Positions 21,526-32,570 of a stretch of 64,000 nt of DNA are shown in pieces. Position numbers and translations under genes: made by a program. The notes beneath the pieces were generated by a model that saw only the letters and a program-made list of their open reading frames with translations, made no database searches and was not told where the DNA came from. The stretch is from Pseudeuparius sepicola (Eukaryota; Arthropoda; Insecta; Coleoptera; Anthribidae): assembly GCA_963920635.1 (NCBI GenBank), contig OY987298.1, positions 57,453,949 to 57,517,948 on the forward strand, written 5' to 3'. The number at the start of each line of letters is the position of its first letter. Positions within the stretch are counted from its first letter, which is position 1.

Positions 21526-22199
21526 GGAAGTGGCTATTTATACGTCCGACGGATACAAACGTCAGTATACGTCTTGCGCTCTCATTGGCGGGCTGAGTCA
21601 CATGACTTCTTTGGACGTGCATTTAACTCCGTACACGTCCGAAGCCGAAGTAAACTAATATTTAGATACGTCGGAAGTGCATTTTTCTCAAGCATCTTTG
21701 CAATAAGGAGCGTATGCACTGCTCCTTTTTGGGGGATAGACACTGCCGTATGAAAAAAGAAGTGGTAATAATTTCCAATGGTGTAACCCACCCCCGATTT
21801 TCTTGAAATTTTGGCTAGGTAGGTACCCCGTATTTTCGCCCGATGCGATGTTCGGCATTGTAACCCACCCCCGATTTTCCTGAAATTGTGGCTACCCTCC
21901 GACATTCGGCGCGGTGCCGAATGTCGGGTGGATTACATCATTGTAAATAATAAAATAACCACTTCATTTTTCATTCCGCAGCGCCCATCGCAGAAAAAGT
22001 AGGGCATACGCAATACAAAATGAGACAAGATAAGGTCTGAATAATCTCGGACATCATCCAATCGACTTAGTAAACAAGCCGATTCATAATCCATCGAACG
22101 GTAGAAGTAAGGTTATGTGTCACGTGACTCAATCGACCAATAAGAGCGCAAGACGTATACTGACGTTTGTATCCGTCAGACGTATAAATAGCCACTTCC
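21526..22199. mobile_element. MULE-like MITE with 9-bp target duplication
   Basis: Long inverted repeats start GGAAGTGGCTATTTATACG at 21526 and end with the complement at 22199. Similarity continues for well over 80 bases. TTAAGTAAA flanks both sides (21517-21525 and 22200-22208). A 9-bp duplication and long TIRs fit Mutator-like MITEs. A diverged half copy lies at about 39925-40190. The interior repeats a sequence around CCCACCCCCGATTTTC. Confidence 0.75.
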
Positions 22200-22208
22200 T
22201 TAAGTAAA

Positions 22209-25200
22209 ATGTCCCGTGTCCCGGCAAACATTCATACGGGACGCTATAAATCCCGTATTTTCAAAATTTAAGGTGAAAAATTAAAAATGTTACATGCGAA
22301 CGGCATTCACACAATCACCACCATCTAGAGTCCAAGCCGCGACTCACATGTGAACACAAAATTTACTAAATTATAGTCCTTCATGCCTTCATTGGCACCA
22401 CACTACAATTTTCATAAATGTCAATTTCTTGTGTGTTATGTGATATATCACAAAAAATGTTCTGGGATTTATTTTTATTTTTAAAGGATTTATTTATTTT
22501 TGGTTAGTCGTGATTAGCCAGCCATGATAATTTGTTTTTGGAAGTTTATCCCTTCAAGAAAAAAAAACAAAAAATGTTCTGGTTTATTTTTTTATTTTTA
22601 AAGAATCTATTTAGTTTAGTTTCATAATTTGTTTTGTTTTGTTTTTGTGTTATCTTCAAGAAAAAACAAAAACAAAAAATAGTGGTTTTCTTTTATTCCT
22701 TTTCATTGGCCTTTTTCAGTAAAACATTTTGTAGCCCCCTCCCCCCCCCCCCGAACGCCCGTCACGTCCCGTATTTTAAAATTGAAAAGGTGTCAAAAGG
22801 AAATTTGAAAATTCATTTTCTCGGAAACTACGTCCGGCCTCAAAAAACTGAGGTTAGATTCTTGGTCAGGGAAAATAGGTGGGTAGCCAAAATTTCAAGA
22901 AAATTGGGCGGTGCATATACTACGTTCCATAATTACCTCAAAAATTTGTTATATTGCCTAGTGGGATAGTCGCTGGTTGAAGGCGAAAGGAAGCGAAGGA
23001 AGGGTCACATGTAGAGTAGTCACTGAAATGTTTATTCTCGTAATAATTTTTTTGTTGTGATATTTTTATTGTTGAATTGTCATTTATTAAATAACTTAAA
23101 TTATTGCTCTATTAAAATATTTTTGTGTTCCACAAATTAGTTGCTAAGTTATGTTTGAAATTGTAGTAGTATTTTACCTGGACACAAAAAAACGACAAAC
23201 TTTGCAGAAGTTTCAGTTATTATGTGTTTTTAAGATGCTAGTTGAACGTAAATAAAAATCGTTGGTATCGTACTGTCATGCTTGAAGATGTGCCTCAAAA
23301 TGCATAGCTAATATTAATATTATCTATTATACAGTGAATAAAAAATGCGAAAGTGTGATTTTTCTTCTTCTTTTGGATAGGTGGCTGTGAATTCATATTT
23401 GACATTTTCTTGGGATTCCAAACAACTTTTCTTAGTGCTATACTGCTGTAGTTCTAAAAATAAGACTCTTGAGGAATTTTCATATTTTTCAACCTTCCCT
23501 GTATACGAATAGAAATTTTAAAATTTTTACAGGTCGATTTTGAGTTTAAGCACAAGCACTAACTTTTATCAAGAATAATTTGTTTTGAGAAACTTCAAAT
23601 AAAGAAAATTCCCATTTGTGTCCAACTTTCTGTCATTATTATTATTATCTCGAAAACAGGGCGGTATTGGAAAGTTATACCGTAAAATAGTCTTAAGACA
23701 CTGTATACAGGGTGTACTGAACTGAAGGTCAAAAATGAAACCACGTATTCTTGGAGTCAAAATAAGGGCACTTCTTCATATATTTTTTTCTTCTACGGGC
23801 CTTAGTTTTTTTTATACAGAGCATAGAAGTTTAGAGAAAAATACACGTATTTTTTAGTATCTCTAGAATTATACGAGATAGTTTCTTCAAACTTGGCGTG
23901 TCACATGATCGGATGAGCCGTCAAACTTAAGGTTGAAATGAAGCTTCTGAGGCTCACAGTTGCGGAGATACAGGGTGTTATTAGAATTTATTACTTCAGA
24001 AAAATGTTTAACAAAAAGTATCTCTTAGTATTTTTTCATATTCGCAGCCGATGGAGGAAGGGAACAATGACGTATCTGTTCTCCAAAGTTCTACATCAAC
24101 GCTTTGATACCTTTAATCCTTGTTTATAATAGGTATATAATCAAAGTTTATATCGTCGGTTCTCAAACAACGGAATATACTTATAATATTATCTTCATGT
24201 TTTGTTATTCGATTATCCTCGATCGATAGCGTTTATTATACACAATATTTCATAAGCATAAGTATTAACACTGACATACCTAAGTATAAAAAATATTATG
24301 TCTAGCTAAATTTATATAGTTGTCATTCATACAGAAAATTTGGTTTAGACGTCGATGGAAGATTCAATCAACGGTTTACAGCATAAATAATATAACAAAA
24401 TTTTAACGAAAAAATTAAAACCGACTTCAAAAATTTGCCCATATGCACATTTCAACTAAAATTTTAGAAATATTTTTCTCTTTCTAAATTGAGTTACCTT
24501 TGGATTTGGTGACAGTCAAGGCAAAGAATTTACATCTATTTAGATATGAATACACAATGACGTCAAAACCTATAGACGTGGTGCCCCATTGTTAAAATGC
24601 CCTTTATTTTGACGCCAAGATTAAATATATCCATACTACTCTAACAACATGCTACAAACAAAGACAGAAAGTCAACCATCAACCAACTATACACCCGGTG
24701 ATTCCCGGTTATAGTTCCTCCAGAATCACACTTAGATATCGCATGTTTTTTCTTGTTTGGGGGCGCCGGAAGCATCGGAACCTCACCTGAAGACTCGGGG
24801 GATGGTCTAACGACGCCAGCCTCCGAGCCCAGAGTCGAAATAAGTTCGCTACGGCTCGACAAAAAGGGGCAATTTCTGACAATCTCGCGACATTTTCGGA
24901 ATAATTTAATGGAGCGCTTAGATTGTGATTAGTTCTGGGCGTCAAGCGTTTATCAAAACAAACCTGTCTATAGGTTCTGACGTCATTGTGAATACATCAT
25001 ATCCTACATACATCATAACCAGGGCCCCCATGGGAGACCCCTCCGGCAGGGCGCCAAACGTTGGTCCACCCTGTACTTAAAACTTATAGTTTTTTTTAAA
25101 TGTTTGTTTCATACTTTACTTTTTGTAATATTTTTTATAAATTTTATATAACTGATCAACTTATTTTTTATATACAGGATGATTATTTTAGAACTATACC

Positions 25201-26422
25201 ACCGCGATTTTCTCACTTATTTTGCGCCCTACAATAAAAAATCGTGAAGAAACAAAAATGTGGCAATTTTGGACAGCTAAGTGGTGCTGCAAAAGAAATC
25301 GGCAGCCATAGCCAACTTGACGCGCAATATAAAAAATACCTCAAATTGAGCAAAACAATTTAATAGCCCTAGAATATTTATTTTAAGAGATAGAGGAAAA
25401 CTATCATATTGAAAATTGATGGCACTAAGAAGCTTTATGCAACTGGGTACTCAGATAGTTTCAGAAAATTACACAGGGTGTTCGGCTCTCTTGAGGCTAT
25501 GCATTTTTTGTTTATTTCTTATTAAGCGATTTTCTCGGTTATTTTAGGTCGCACAGAAAATAGATAAGAAAATAAAATATGGCAATTTTGGCCAGCCGAC
25601 GTTAAAAAAGAAATGGGCCTCCATGCCCAATTTTTCGCGCTGTGCTGAAAAAACTTCAAATCGACAAAAATGTTCATGCCCTCAAGAGAGCCGAAGACCC
25701 TATGTAATTTGTCAAAACCCAATTAAAAGTTACCACCTGGTACCAAATTTTGGAAAGATGGGCTAGAAGTGGCTTCTAAATACAAGGTATCGAAAAATTT
25801 TATGAGAAAAAGTTGTTTAGAATTAAAACTTATTGCCGTGTACCAAATTTTGAGACAATCAGCCTACTTAATTTTTTCATTTTTTCTTTAGCGCCTTAGA
25901 AAAAAAAGTGGGAAAACAAAGTAGACCGATCTTTCCAAAATTTGGTACCCTGGAGTAATTTTAATTGGGAACAACTTTTCTTAATGAATTTTTTTGTTAT
26001 CTTTAAAGGAAAAGGCACTTCACCTACAATGAAAATAAATAAATGGTCGCTGTCGACGCCATCTTGATTTTTCAAAAACGAAAATATGCTAAAAATTAGT
26101 TTCCAGTCATAAGTCAAGCAAATCAGAACCACAAACAATCAAATTTAAACGCGAATTTTTTTTTTCTTTTACACATATTGGCTCACTTATCCTGGGCCAC
26201 CCTGTATATTGTAAACAGCCAGTATTTGTTTTTTTTTAATTTATGTACCTGTGGCTTTGAGTTAAATTTTATTTTTGTTATATTACTTGATCACAAATTC
26301 TTTTTTGTTTCCCTTGGGTGGTATTTATTGGTTAATAGCATGAACTAGATCAATAATTCTAACAAAATCATAAGTTGATTAAACTACAAAACTTGACAGT
26401 TGCATATTATAGGTAAAAAATA
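22209..26422. other. Repeat-derived DNA, no gene
   Basis: It includes a cytosine run (22739-22752), blocks of ACAGGGTGT type near 23710 and 23970, and two related passages at 25190-25450 and 25515-25700 (both with CGATTTTCTC..TTATTTT and TGGCAATTTTGG). No coding sequence is supported. Confidence 0.4.
24720..24945 (-). repeat. Dispersed repeat family member (copy 1)
   Basis: Shares, in inverted orientation, GTCGAGC, CGGCTCGG, GATGCTTCCGGCGCCCCC and the CGCGAGATT..CAGAAATTG region with 40808-41040 and 48725-48925. Three copies in one window show a common repeat; its class is unknown. Confidence 0.6.
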
Positions 26423-26765
26423 GCTAGGTACAGGGGCGGATGGACTGTACCTAACCAGCCCGGGCATTTGTCTCCCAAGCGGCCCCTAAACATCTCATTT
26501 GGCTTTAGATTTTTCTTTTCTTAATTATTATCATAATAACTGTGATATATGGTAGGGCTTGTTGAGAATTTACAGAAACACGCACTACGTCACAAAAACA
26601 TCTATTTAAAAATCTCACAATTTAAGTATACAATCGTACTATGCTATCGAATACCCGTAGCCAACTGTGTCTTCGACACAGTGCAGACCAAAATAAACAC
26701 CTTAGTTTTTTACATCGTACCTATACGGCGAAACAATAAACTCAATAAGATATGAATATATCACA

Positions 26766-26782
26766 CACCTCCCCCCTACATA
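26766..26782 (-). promoter_or_regulatory. Polypurine tract
   Basis: On the minus strand, GTAGGGGGGAGGTG directly precedes the 3' LTR (26541-26765). This is the expected primer for plus-strand DNA synthesis. Confidence 0.75.
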
Positions 26783-26803
26783 AAATGTTCAAATGAAAAA
26801 AAA

Positions 26804-29800
26804 TTACAATTTGTCGTATACTAATCTATCAATTTGTTTTCTTTCGCGTTTAGGGCGTTCACCTTGAGCACTACACTGCACATTTTCCACTTTTTCTACA
26901 TCATCTACTGGACTAGGCATATCATCCACAATATTTTCAGATACTTCAAAATTTTCTTGCTGATTGCCATTTATTAAAGAAGATTCATACAAGTGAATTT
27001 TTTTTATTTGATTGACGTGCCTTTTCCAGGATAGATTACCCAACTCAGGAATATTTACAATGTAAGTCGTTTTACCAATTTTTTTTACAATGGTTCCCTT
27101 TATCCAAGTAACTTTATTTATTTTTCTATAATCTTTAACAATTACGGTTTCGCCAACATTAAATAATACAACTCGACGACCTTTGTGGTACTTTCTTTGT
27201 TTATTTTGACTTATTAAAACTTTATTTTGTAGATCGTTATTACTTATAGACTTTTCGGGTCTAAGCAAATCAAAACGCGTTCGTAATTTCCGGTTAAACA
27301 TTAATTCTGCTGGGCTAAGTCCTGTACTGCAGTGTTTTGTGTTTCTATAATCGAACAAAAAATTATTCAATGCCCAGTTAATGTCTAATGTACTATTTTT
27401 CCCTAACGCATTTTTGAGAGCGTTTTTTATCGTTTTAACTGCGTTTTCCGCCGCTCCGTTTGAAGATGGGTGAAAAGGAGGAGATGTAACATGTTGCAAA
27501 CTATTCTTTGATAAAAATAACTGAAATTCGTTTGAACAAAATGTCGTTGCATTATCTGTCACTATTTTGTGTGGAAGACCAAAACGGGCAAATAATGATC
27601 GCAAAACTTCAATCGTTACTTTGGAGGTTATTGAATTGAGAGGAAACACCTCAACCCATTTTGAATATGCATCCATTACAATTAAAAACTGTTTATTCAA
27701 AAACGGCCCCATGATATCTAAATGCAAGCGGGACCATACTTCTTGCGGATAAGGCCATGGGGTAAGTATTGCCTTGTCTGGTGATTTTTTATGAATTAAA
27801 CAATTTTCACATGATTGACAAATTTGTTCAATCTGTTTGTCTAAACCAGGCCACCAGAAGTATGATCGGGCTAGGCTTTTCATTTTTACTACGCCCATGT
27901 GACTGGCATGAAGCTGTTTAAGTAATTCGGGACGTAATATAAAAGGAATTATTATTCGATTATTCCATATTACACAGTCGGATTCTAAACTAAGATCATT
28001 TCTGATACGAAAATACGTTTTAAGTTCATCTGGAACCTTGTTCGGCCAGCCGTTCTTTATAAAATTTATAACTTTATTTAAACTTGCATCTTTGGCAGTT
28101 TTCAATTTAACAAGATTAAAATTAATTGGAAAATCTGTATTATTAGAAAAATAATTTACAAAATTGATTTCGTCGGCATGGCTGTCTTCGTTCGGGTTTT
28201 CCAGAGGTAACCTTGATAGAGAATCGGCATAATTTTGATTCGATTTCACAAAACAAATTTCATAATCAAAATTTGACAAGATAATTGACCATCTTCTTAA
28301 TCGATTTGCTGAAAATTGGGGAATACCCTTTTCTGGATTAAAAATGTACGTTAGCGGTTTATGGTCAGTTACTAAATAAAATTTAACTCCATAAATGTAC
28401 TGAAAAAATTTTGATACTCCAAAAACTAAAGAAAGAGCCTCTTTTTCAATTTGGCTATATTTTTCTTCAGATTTTGACAGTGTGCGGCTTGCGTAAGCAA
28501 TAGGTCTTTCGGATTTGTCTGGCATAATATGGCTAAGAACAGCACCAATACCATAATTTGACGAATCTGTACATAATCTTATGGGTAAATCCGGATTAAA
28601 ATGCACCAGAACATCAGCCGACGCAAGTAATTTTTTTACCTTGCAAAAAGCTTTGTCACATTCTTGTGACCAAACCCAATCTATATCTGCTTTTAACAGC
28701 TGGTACAACGGATGTAAAATCATGGATAAATTTCTTATAAATTTTCCATAAAAATTTACCATTCCAAGAAAAGATTTTAATTGTGTTACATTACCCGGAA
28801 TTGGAGCATTTTTTATGGCTAAAATCTTTTCTTCGGAAGTATATACACCGCGACTGTCAATAATGAAACCTAAGTAAGATATTGAAGGTTTGAAAAAGTC
28901 ACATTTATTCAAACACAAACGTAGGCCAGCCTCTTGTAATCTAAACAGAACTTTTCTTAATCGTTCAATGTGTTGTTGTCGGTCACACCCGGTAACCAAA
29001 ATATCATCAAGAAAAACAATGGTTCCGTCAATATCTTGCAACAAAGAATCCATAATTTTTTGAAATTTCGCCGGCAAACTAGCAATACCAAAAGGAGCTC
29101 TCGTGTAACGAAATAAACCCTTGTGGGTGGATATTGTAACTAATTCCCGAGATTTGTCATCCAATAATATTTGCTGATAAGCTGAAGACAAATCTAATTT
29201 TGTAAAATGTGTACCGCCCTGTAATTTAACTAGAAGCTCCTCCACTCTTGGAAGGGGGTATTTATCGATTTCAATGTAAGGATTCACACTAACTTTAAAA
29301 TCACCACAAATTCGTACTGCACCATTTTGTTTCAAAACTGGAACAATTGGTGTTCCCCATTCGCTAAATTGAACAGATTCTATTACTCCTTGAGCTTGTA
29401 ATCGCTCCAGTTCTTGTTCAACTTTTCCCTTTATCGCAAAAGGTAATGGGCGAGGTCGAAAAAATTTTGGTTTGACTAAACTATTTTTTAAATCTAAAGA
29501 AATAGTTCCTTTGGTAAATGTACCCAAACCTGGCAAAAAAACTTGTTTATATTTCTGAAGTAAAATTTTTAAATCAGCAGGTAGCTCAGCCTCAACAAAA
29601 TTAAGGTTTTCTTTTGGAACAACGACAAGTCCAAATAGATAATAAAAATCTCTACCTAACAAAGGTGGTCCAATTGAATTACTTATTACATGAATTTTTA
29701 ATTCTTTTTCCTGATTATTAAAGAAAATTTTACAAGTAAAATATCCTGTCGTTGTTAGATAATTTCCATCATAAACAATAAAAAAGGTATCAGGTGGCAT

Positions 29801-30910
29801 TAAGGATTTATGAGAAAAATTAGATATAAAATAATTTTCCGAAACAACACTACGCGCAGAACCTGTGTCTAATGTGTAAACACAAGACTTTTTATCGACA
29901 AAAATTTTTATTTTAATCGGAGGATTTCGTGTAGAATCTCGCTTCGAATCTAACGAAAACAATGAAGCCCCCGATTCTTCTAAAAAATGCTGGCTATTAT
30001 TTTGATATGCCTTATTATTATTGTATTTTTTAGAACACATTGGAGCCAAATGCCCTTTATTTTTACATTTGTAGCAAAAACATTCGCGGAATGAGCACTT
30101 ATCTGCCTGATGGTTTCTTCGTCCGCATACACCGCATTTCGGTGCCCTTGGAGCGCCTGCCGCGGTACCATAATATGATGGCCCGGGCCCGGCGACGGCG
30201 GCGATGGCGGTTTGGTGGGGGGCGCGGGGGGTACCCTGCGCTCTGGCCGCCGCCTGCTGACTGCCGCTCCTGCCGGTACCGCCGCCCCCGATTCCGCGAG
30301 TGTGCGCAGAACCATTCCTTATCGATCGGCTGCTGGCGTACTGAAGTTCCACTGGTTCCTTTTTGATACCCAAATTCTCGTAGGAATTTAAATGCTGGTG
30401 TGCGGCGGCCTTGGCCGTCGCTATCTCTACGACATTCTCCAATGTCACTGTTTTCTTTTCTTCAAAAAGTCGGTCTTGAATTGCGCCTTTGTCATATCCA
30501 ATAATGAACTGGTCTCTCAGAATCTGCTGTAGCTGATTTGTTTCAAAATCGCACAAGTTGGCTAATTCACGAACTCTTGCACAGCATTCTCTTGCTGATT
30601 CGGTAGGTAGTTTTCGGGAAGTATAAAACTTATAACGTGCTGCAAAAACTGACATTGTGGGTTTGAAATACTCCGATAACAGTTTCACCAATTCATCGTA
30701 TTTCTTTTTTTCGGGTTCAGTCGGCAAACACAAATTATGCACCAATTTATATGCGTCTTCTGTGAGTGCGTTAAGCAGTATAGCTCTTCTTCTATCCACA
30801 TCAATGATTTCATTTGCTAGAAAATAATTTTCCAGTCTTCTTTTGAAAATAACCCAATCGGCATTGGCAGGGTCGAATTCTCGAAGATGTCCAAAATTCG
30901 TGGTTGCCAT
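26804..30910 (-). CDS. Gag-pol polyprotein of the intact Ty3/gypsy element
   Basis: One 1368-residue frame encodes everything. Gag capsid region lies at about 1-180. A Gly/Ala/Pro-rich linker covers 200-256. Two zinc knuckles follow at 259-292 (CGVCGRRNHQADKC, CYKCKNKGHLAPMC). Protease has YTLDTGSARSV (DTG 348-350), reverse transcriptase about 500-700 (LDLSSAYQQI, APFGIASLPAKF, catalytic FLDD 633-636), RNase H about 745-880 (LCTDSSNYGIGAVL, VTDHKPLTYIF), and integrase about 1010-1210 with the zinc region CQSCENCLIHKK and D,D,E core (HLDIMGPF, VTDNATTF, SSNGAAENAVKT). A chromatin-type chromodomain is not visible. All catalytic residues are present. Gag and pol are in one frame, as in the K02A2.6/mag-like group. 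Nothing disrupts the frame. Confidence 0.95.
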   Translation of the reverse strand: MATTNFGHLREFDPANADWVIFKRRLENYFLANEIIDVDRRRAILLNALTEDAYKLVHNLCLPTEPEKKKYDELVKLLSEYFKPTMSVFAARYKFYTSRKLPTESARECCARVRELANLCDFETNQLQQILRDQFIIGYDKGAIQDRLFEEKKTVTLENVVEIATAKAAAHQHLNSYENLGIKKEPVELQYASSRSIRNGSAHTRGIGGGGTGRSGSQQAAARAQGTPRAPHQTAIAAVAGPGPSYYGTAAGAPRAPKCGVCGRRNHQADKCSFRECFCYKCKNKGHLAPMCSKKYNNNKAYQNNSQHFLEESGASLFSLDSKRDSTRNPPIKIKIFVDKKSCVYTLDTGSARSVVSENYFISNFSHKSLMPPDTFFIVYDGNYLTTTGYFTCKIFFNNQEKELKIHVISNSIGPPLLGRDFYYLFGLVVVPKENLNFVEAELPADLKILLQKYKQVFLPGLGTFTKGTISLDLKNSLVKPKFFRPRPLPFAIKGKVEQELERLQAQGVIESVQFSEWGTPIVPVLKQNGAVRICGDFKVSVNPYIEIDKYPLPRVEELLVKLQGGTHFTKLDLSSAYQQILLDDKSRELVTISTHKGLFRYTRAPFGIASLPAKFQKIMDSLLQDIDGTIVFLDDILVTGCDRQQHIERLRKVLFRLQEAGLRLCLNKCDFFKPSISYLGFIIDSRGVYTSEEKILAIKNAPIPGNVTQLKSFLGMVNFYGKFIRNLSMILHPLYQLLKADIDWVWSQECDKAFCKVKKLLASADVLVHFNPDLPIRLCTDSSNYGIGAVLSHIMPDKSERPIAYASRTLSKSEEKYSQIEKEALSLVFGVSKFFQYIYGVKFYLVTDHKPLTYIFNPEKGIPQFSANRLRRWSIILSNFDYEICFVKSNQNYADSLSRLPLENPNEDSHADEINFVNYFSNNTDFPINFNLVKLKTAKDASLNKVINFIKNGWPNKVPDELKTYFRIRNDLSLESDCVIWNNRIIIPFILRPELLKQLHASHMGVVKMKSLARSYFWWPGLDKQIEQICQSCENCLIHKKSPDKAILTPWPYPQEVWSRLHLDIMGPFLNKQFLIVMDAYSKWVEVFPLNSITSKVTIEVLRSLFARFGLPHKIVTDNATTFCSNEFQLFLSKNSLQHVTSPPFHPSSNGAAENAVKTIKNALKNALGKNSTLDINWALNNFLFDYRNTKHCSTGLSPAELMFNRKLRTRFDLLRPEKSISNNDLQNKVLISQNKQRKYHKGRRVVLFNVGETVIVKDYRKINKVTWIKGTIVKKIGKTTYIVNIPELGNLSWKRHVNQIKKIHLYESSLINGNQQENFEVSENIVDDMPSPVDDVEKVENVQCSAQGERPKRERKQIDRLVYDKL

Positions 30911-30961
30911 CTTGCACTTCTACTTGCGTGGATTTTGCGGAAAATCGTTAATATGAACTTC

Positions 30962-30990
30962 TTTTCCCGCATGTAACTCGTCGCCACTTT
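30962..30990 (-). promoter_or_regulatory. Primer-binding site of the intact element
   Basis: On the minus strand the 5' LTR ends ATATCACA, followed by AAAG and TGGCGACGAGTTACATGCGG. The position and TGG start fit a tRNA primer site; the tRNA was not assigned. Confidence 0.6.
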
Positions 30991-31376
30991 TGTGATATAT
31001 GGTAGGGCTTGTTGAGAATTTACAGAAACACGCACTACGTCACAAAAACATCTATTTAAAAATCTCACAATTTAAGTATACAATCGTACTATGCTATCGA
31101 ATACCCGTAGCCAACTGTGTCTTCGACACAGTGCAGACCAAAATAAACACCTTAGTTTTTTACATCGTACCTATACGGCGAAACAATAAACTCAATAAGA
31201 TATGAATATATCACAATAACAATTAAAAAAACAAACAATGTGGATAATGTATTTTTTTAATAAAACAAAATATACATGTTTTATGAAAACATAAATAAAA
31301 ATAAAATAAATACAAATAAAACAAATAAAACTTTTTTCTCTAAATATAAAGATATAAAAATAACAAAACATTCAGA

Positions 31377-31705
31377 AGGACCACACCGTTATTTTATTTT
31401 TATTGAATTCGAAATTCCGACTTTTAAAGTCGAAGGCCAACTTTGAAGTCAAAATTCCGACTTTATAAAGTCGAAATTCCCACTTTTAACTCGAAATTTC
31501 GACTTTGAAATTCGAAATCCGACTTTGAACTCGAAATTCCGACATTGAACTCGAAGTTTTGACTTTATGAACTTCCAACTTTCAAAGCCGAAGTTCAAAG
31601 TCAAAATTTTGTGTTCAAAATCGGCATTTCGACTTCAAAGTCGGACTGCGACTTTAAAAGTCGAAATTTCGAGTTCAATAAAAATAAAATAATGGTGTGC
31701 CCCTT
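31377..31705. repeat. Palindromic MITE built from GACTTT/AAAGTC units
   Basis: Terminal inverted repeats of about 50 bases start AGAAGGACCACACCGTTATT and end AATGGTGTGCCCCTTCT. Between them, some twelve short units of the type GACTTTRAAGTCGAAATTYC occur in both orientations, so the whole segment can fold into many alternative hairpins. It lies inside the small hAT element. Confidence 0.6.
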
Positions 31706-32060
31706 CTACATTGCCGTAAAACACGTAAAGAAATAATAGAACAAAAATAACAAAACAAAAATAATTAATTAAGGCCAGTTGCACCGTCCTATCTTAAATT
31801 AACTACCTACTTACAACAATTATTGTAACAATGATTGCCTTTTGTTTTGTCAAGTAGTTAAGACTGTCTTAAAATTTAAGATGCGATGGCCGATGAGCCT
31901 TCGAGCCTGCGGCGGCCCTCCGGGGCCCTTCGAATGACCGGCCCACCGGACATTTGTCCAGTGTCCCGGTGGTCCCATCCGCCCCTGGCTAGGTACCTAA
32001 CTACTGTCCCGGTTTTCGTCAGCCAGGAGTTGGTCACCTTGTTGTATATGAATATTATAA

Positions 32061-32140
32061 CCGTCGATGGAGGAAGGAATCAATCAACGTTATAACCACA
32101 GAAAATATAGCGTATATTTTCTGTGGTTATAACTCCATTA
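32061..32140. repeat. Perfect 45-bp hairpin next to a CGTCGATGG...CAATCAACG motif
   Basis: GTTATAACCACAGAAAATATA is followed by GCG and then its exact complement (about 32090-32134): 21-bp arms with a 3-base loop. It directly follows CGTCGATGGAGGAAGG and AATCAATCAACG, a motif pair also seen at 20642, 21415 and 24352. Confidence 0.7.
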
Positions 32141-32394
32141 TAAAGAGATTATTTTAAAAAGACTCGAGAAATTTGTTATTAACAATTAATAACGTTACTC
32201 GCTACTTTAAAAAAACCGCCTCCATAGGCAAAGAGGGGGGCGGGGCCGCGGCCGGGCGACTCGAATCGAACGCTGGAATACAAAATCTAAAATATATCTT
32301 TCAGCCGTCGATCGATGGCGATGACTCATTCGTACCAGCACAAAAAACGCAAACAACCAAGGTCAAATCAACAGATTTGGCAAGCCGCGAAGCG

Positions 32395-32570
32395 CGCCAT
32401 CTGCCGAACAAAAGTTCGTCTTGGGAAGCCGCATTACAAGTGCGCAGTGCGCCATCTACCGGACAGAAGCCTCTCTTCCACCTCAACGCCGAGACGTAAT
32501 CCGAGGATGGTGCAAGTGCGCCATCTACCGAACAACCGTGTCGGACTGGGAAGCCTCGTTTCCCCACCGC
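32395..32570 (+). repeat. Short repeats upstream of env
   Basis: GCGCCATCTRCCGRACA occurs three times (near 32395, 32447, 32518), twice followed by CTKGGAAGCC. This leader is GC-richer than env and may still belong to the mosaic insertion. Confidence 0.5.

Larger units (their letters stand above)
26541..31215 (-). mobile_element. Intact Ty3/gypsy element with identical LTRs
   Basis: LTRs of 225 bp at 26541-26765 and 30991-31215 look identical base for base, begin TGTGATATATGG and end ATATATCACA. The 5-bp duplication ATAAC flanks both sides (26536-26540 and 31216-31220). A single uninterrupted gag-pol frame lies between. This is the youngest and probably only potentially active element in the window. 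Confidence 0.95.
26431..31987. mobile_element. Small hAT element (CAGGGGCGG ends)
   Basis: It starts CAGGGGCGGATGG at 26431 and ends CCATCCGCCCCTG at 31987, and the 8-bp duplication GCTAGGTA flanks it (26423-26430 and 31988-31995). Both features are typical of hAT. The element's own DNA is under 0.9 kb, with no transposase, so it is non-autonomous; the rest is the Ty3/gypsy copy at 26541-31215. Confidence 0.8.
20499..32300. other. Foreign mosaic insertion between pol and env
   Basis: In gypsy-like elements env follows pol almost directly; here about 12 kb intervenes. It contains a THAP pseudogene, a MULE-like MITE, repeats, and a hAT element with an intact Ty3/gypsy copy inside. I could not fix the outer edges or a target duplication. 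Related sequences TCGATGGAGAAAGGAATC (20642) and TCGATGGAGGAAGGAATC (32065), each followed by CAATCAACG, lie near both ends and may mark the insertion. A short hairpin AGACTTGCC/GGCAAGTCT lies at 21043-21066. Confidence 0.5.

Noticed and set aside
30040..30366. 108-codon plus-strand frame rich in arginine
   Set aside because: It is the complement of the GC-rich gag linker of the intact Ty3/gypsy element.
26549..31205. Identical 68-codon frames at 26549 and 30999
   Set aside because: They are the two LTR copies read on the antisense strand, not genes.
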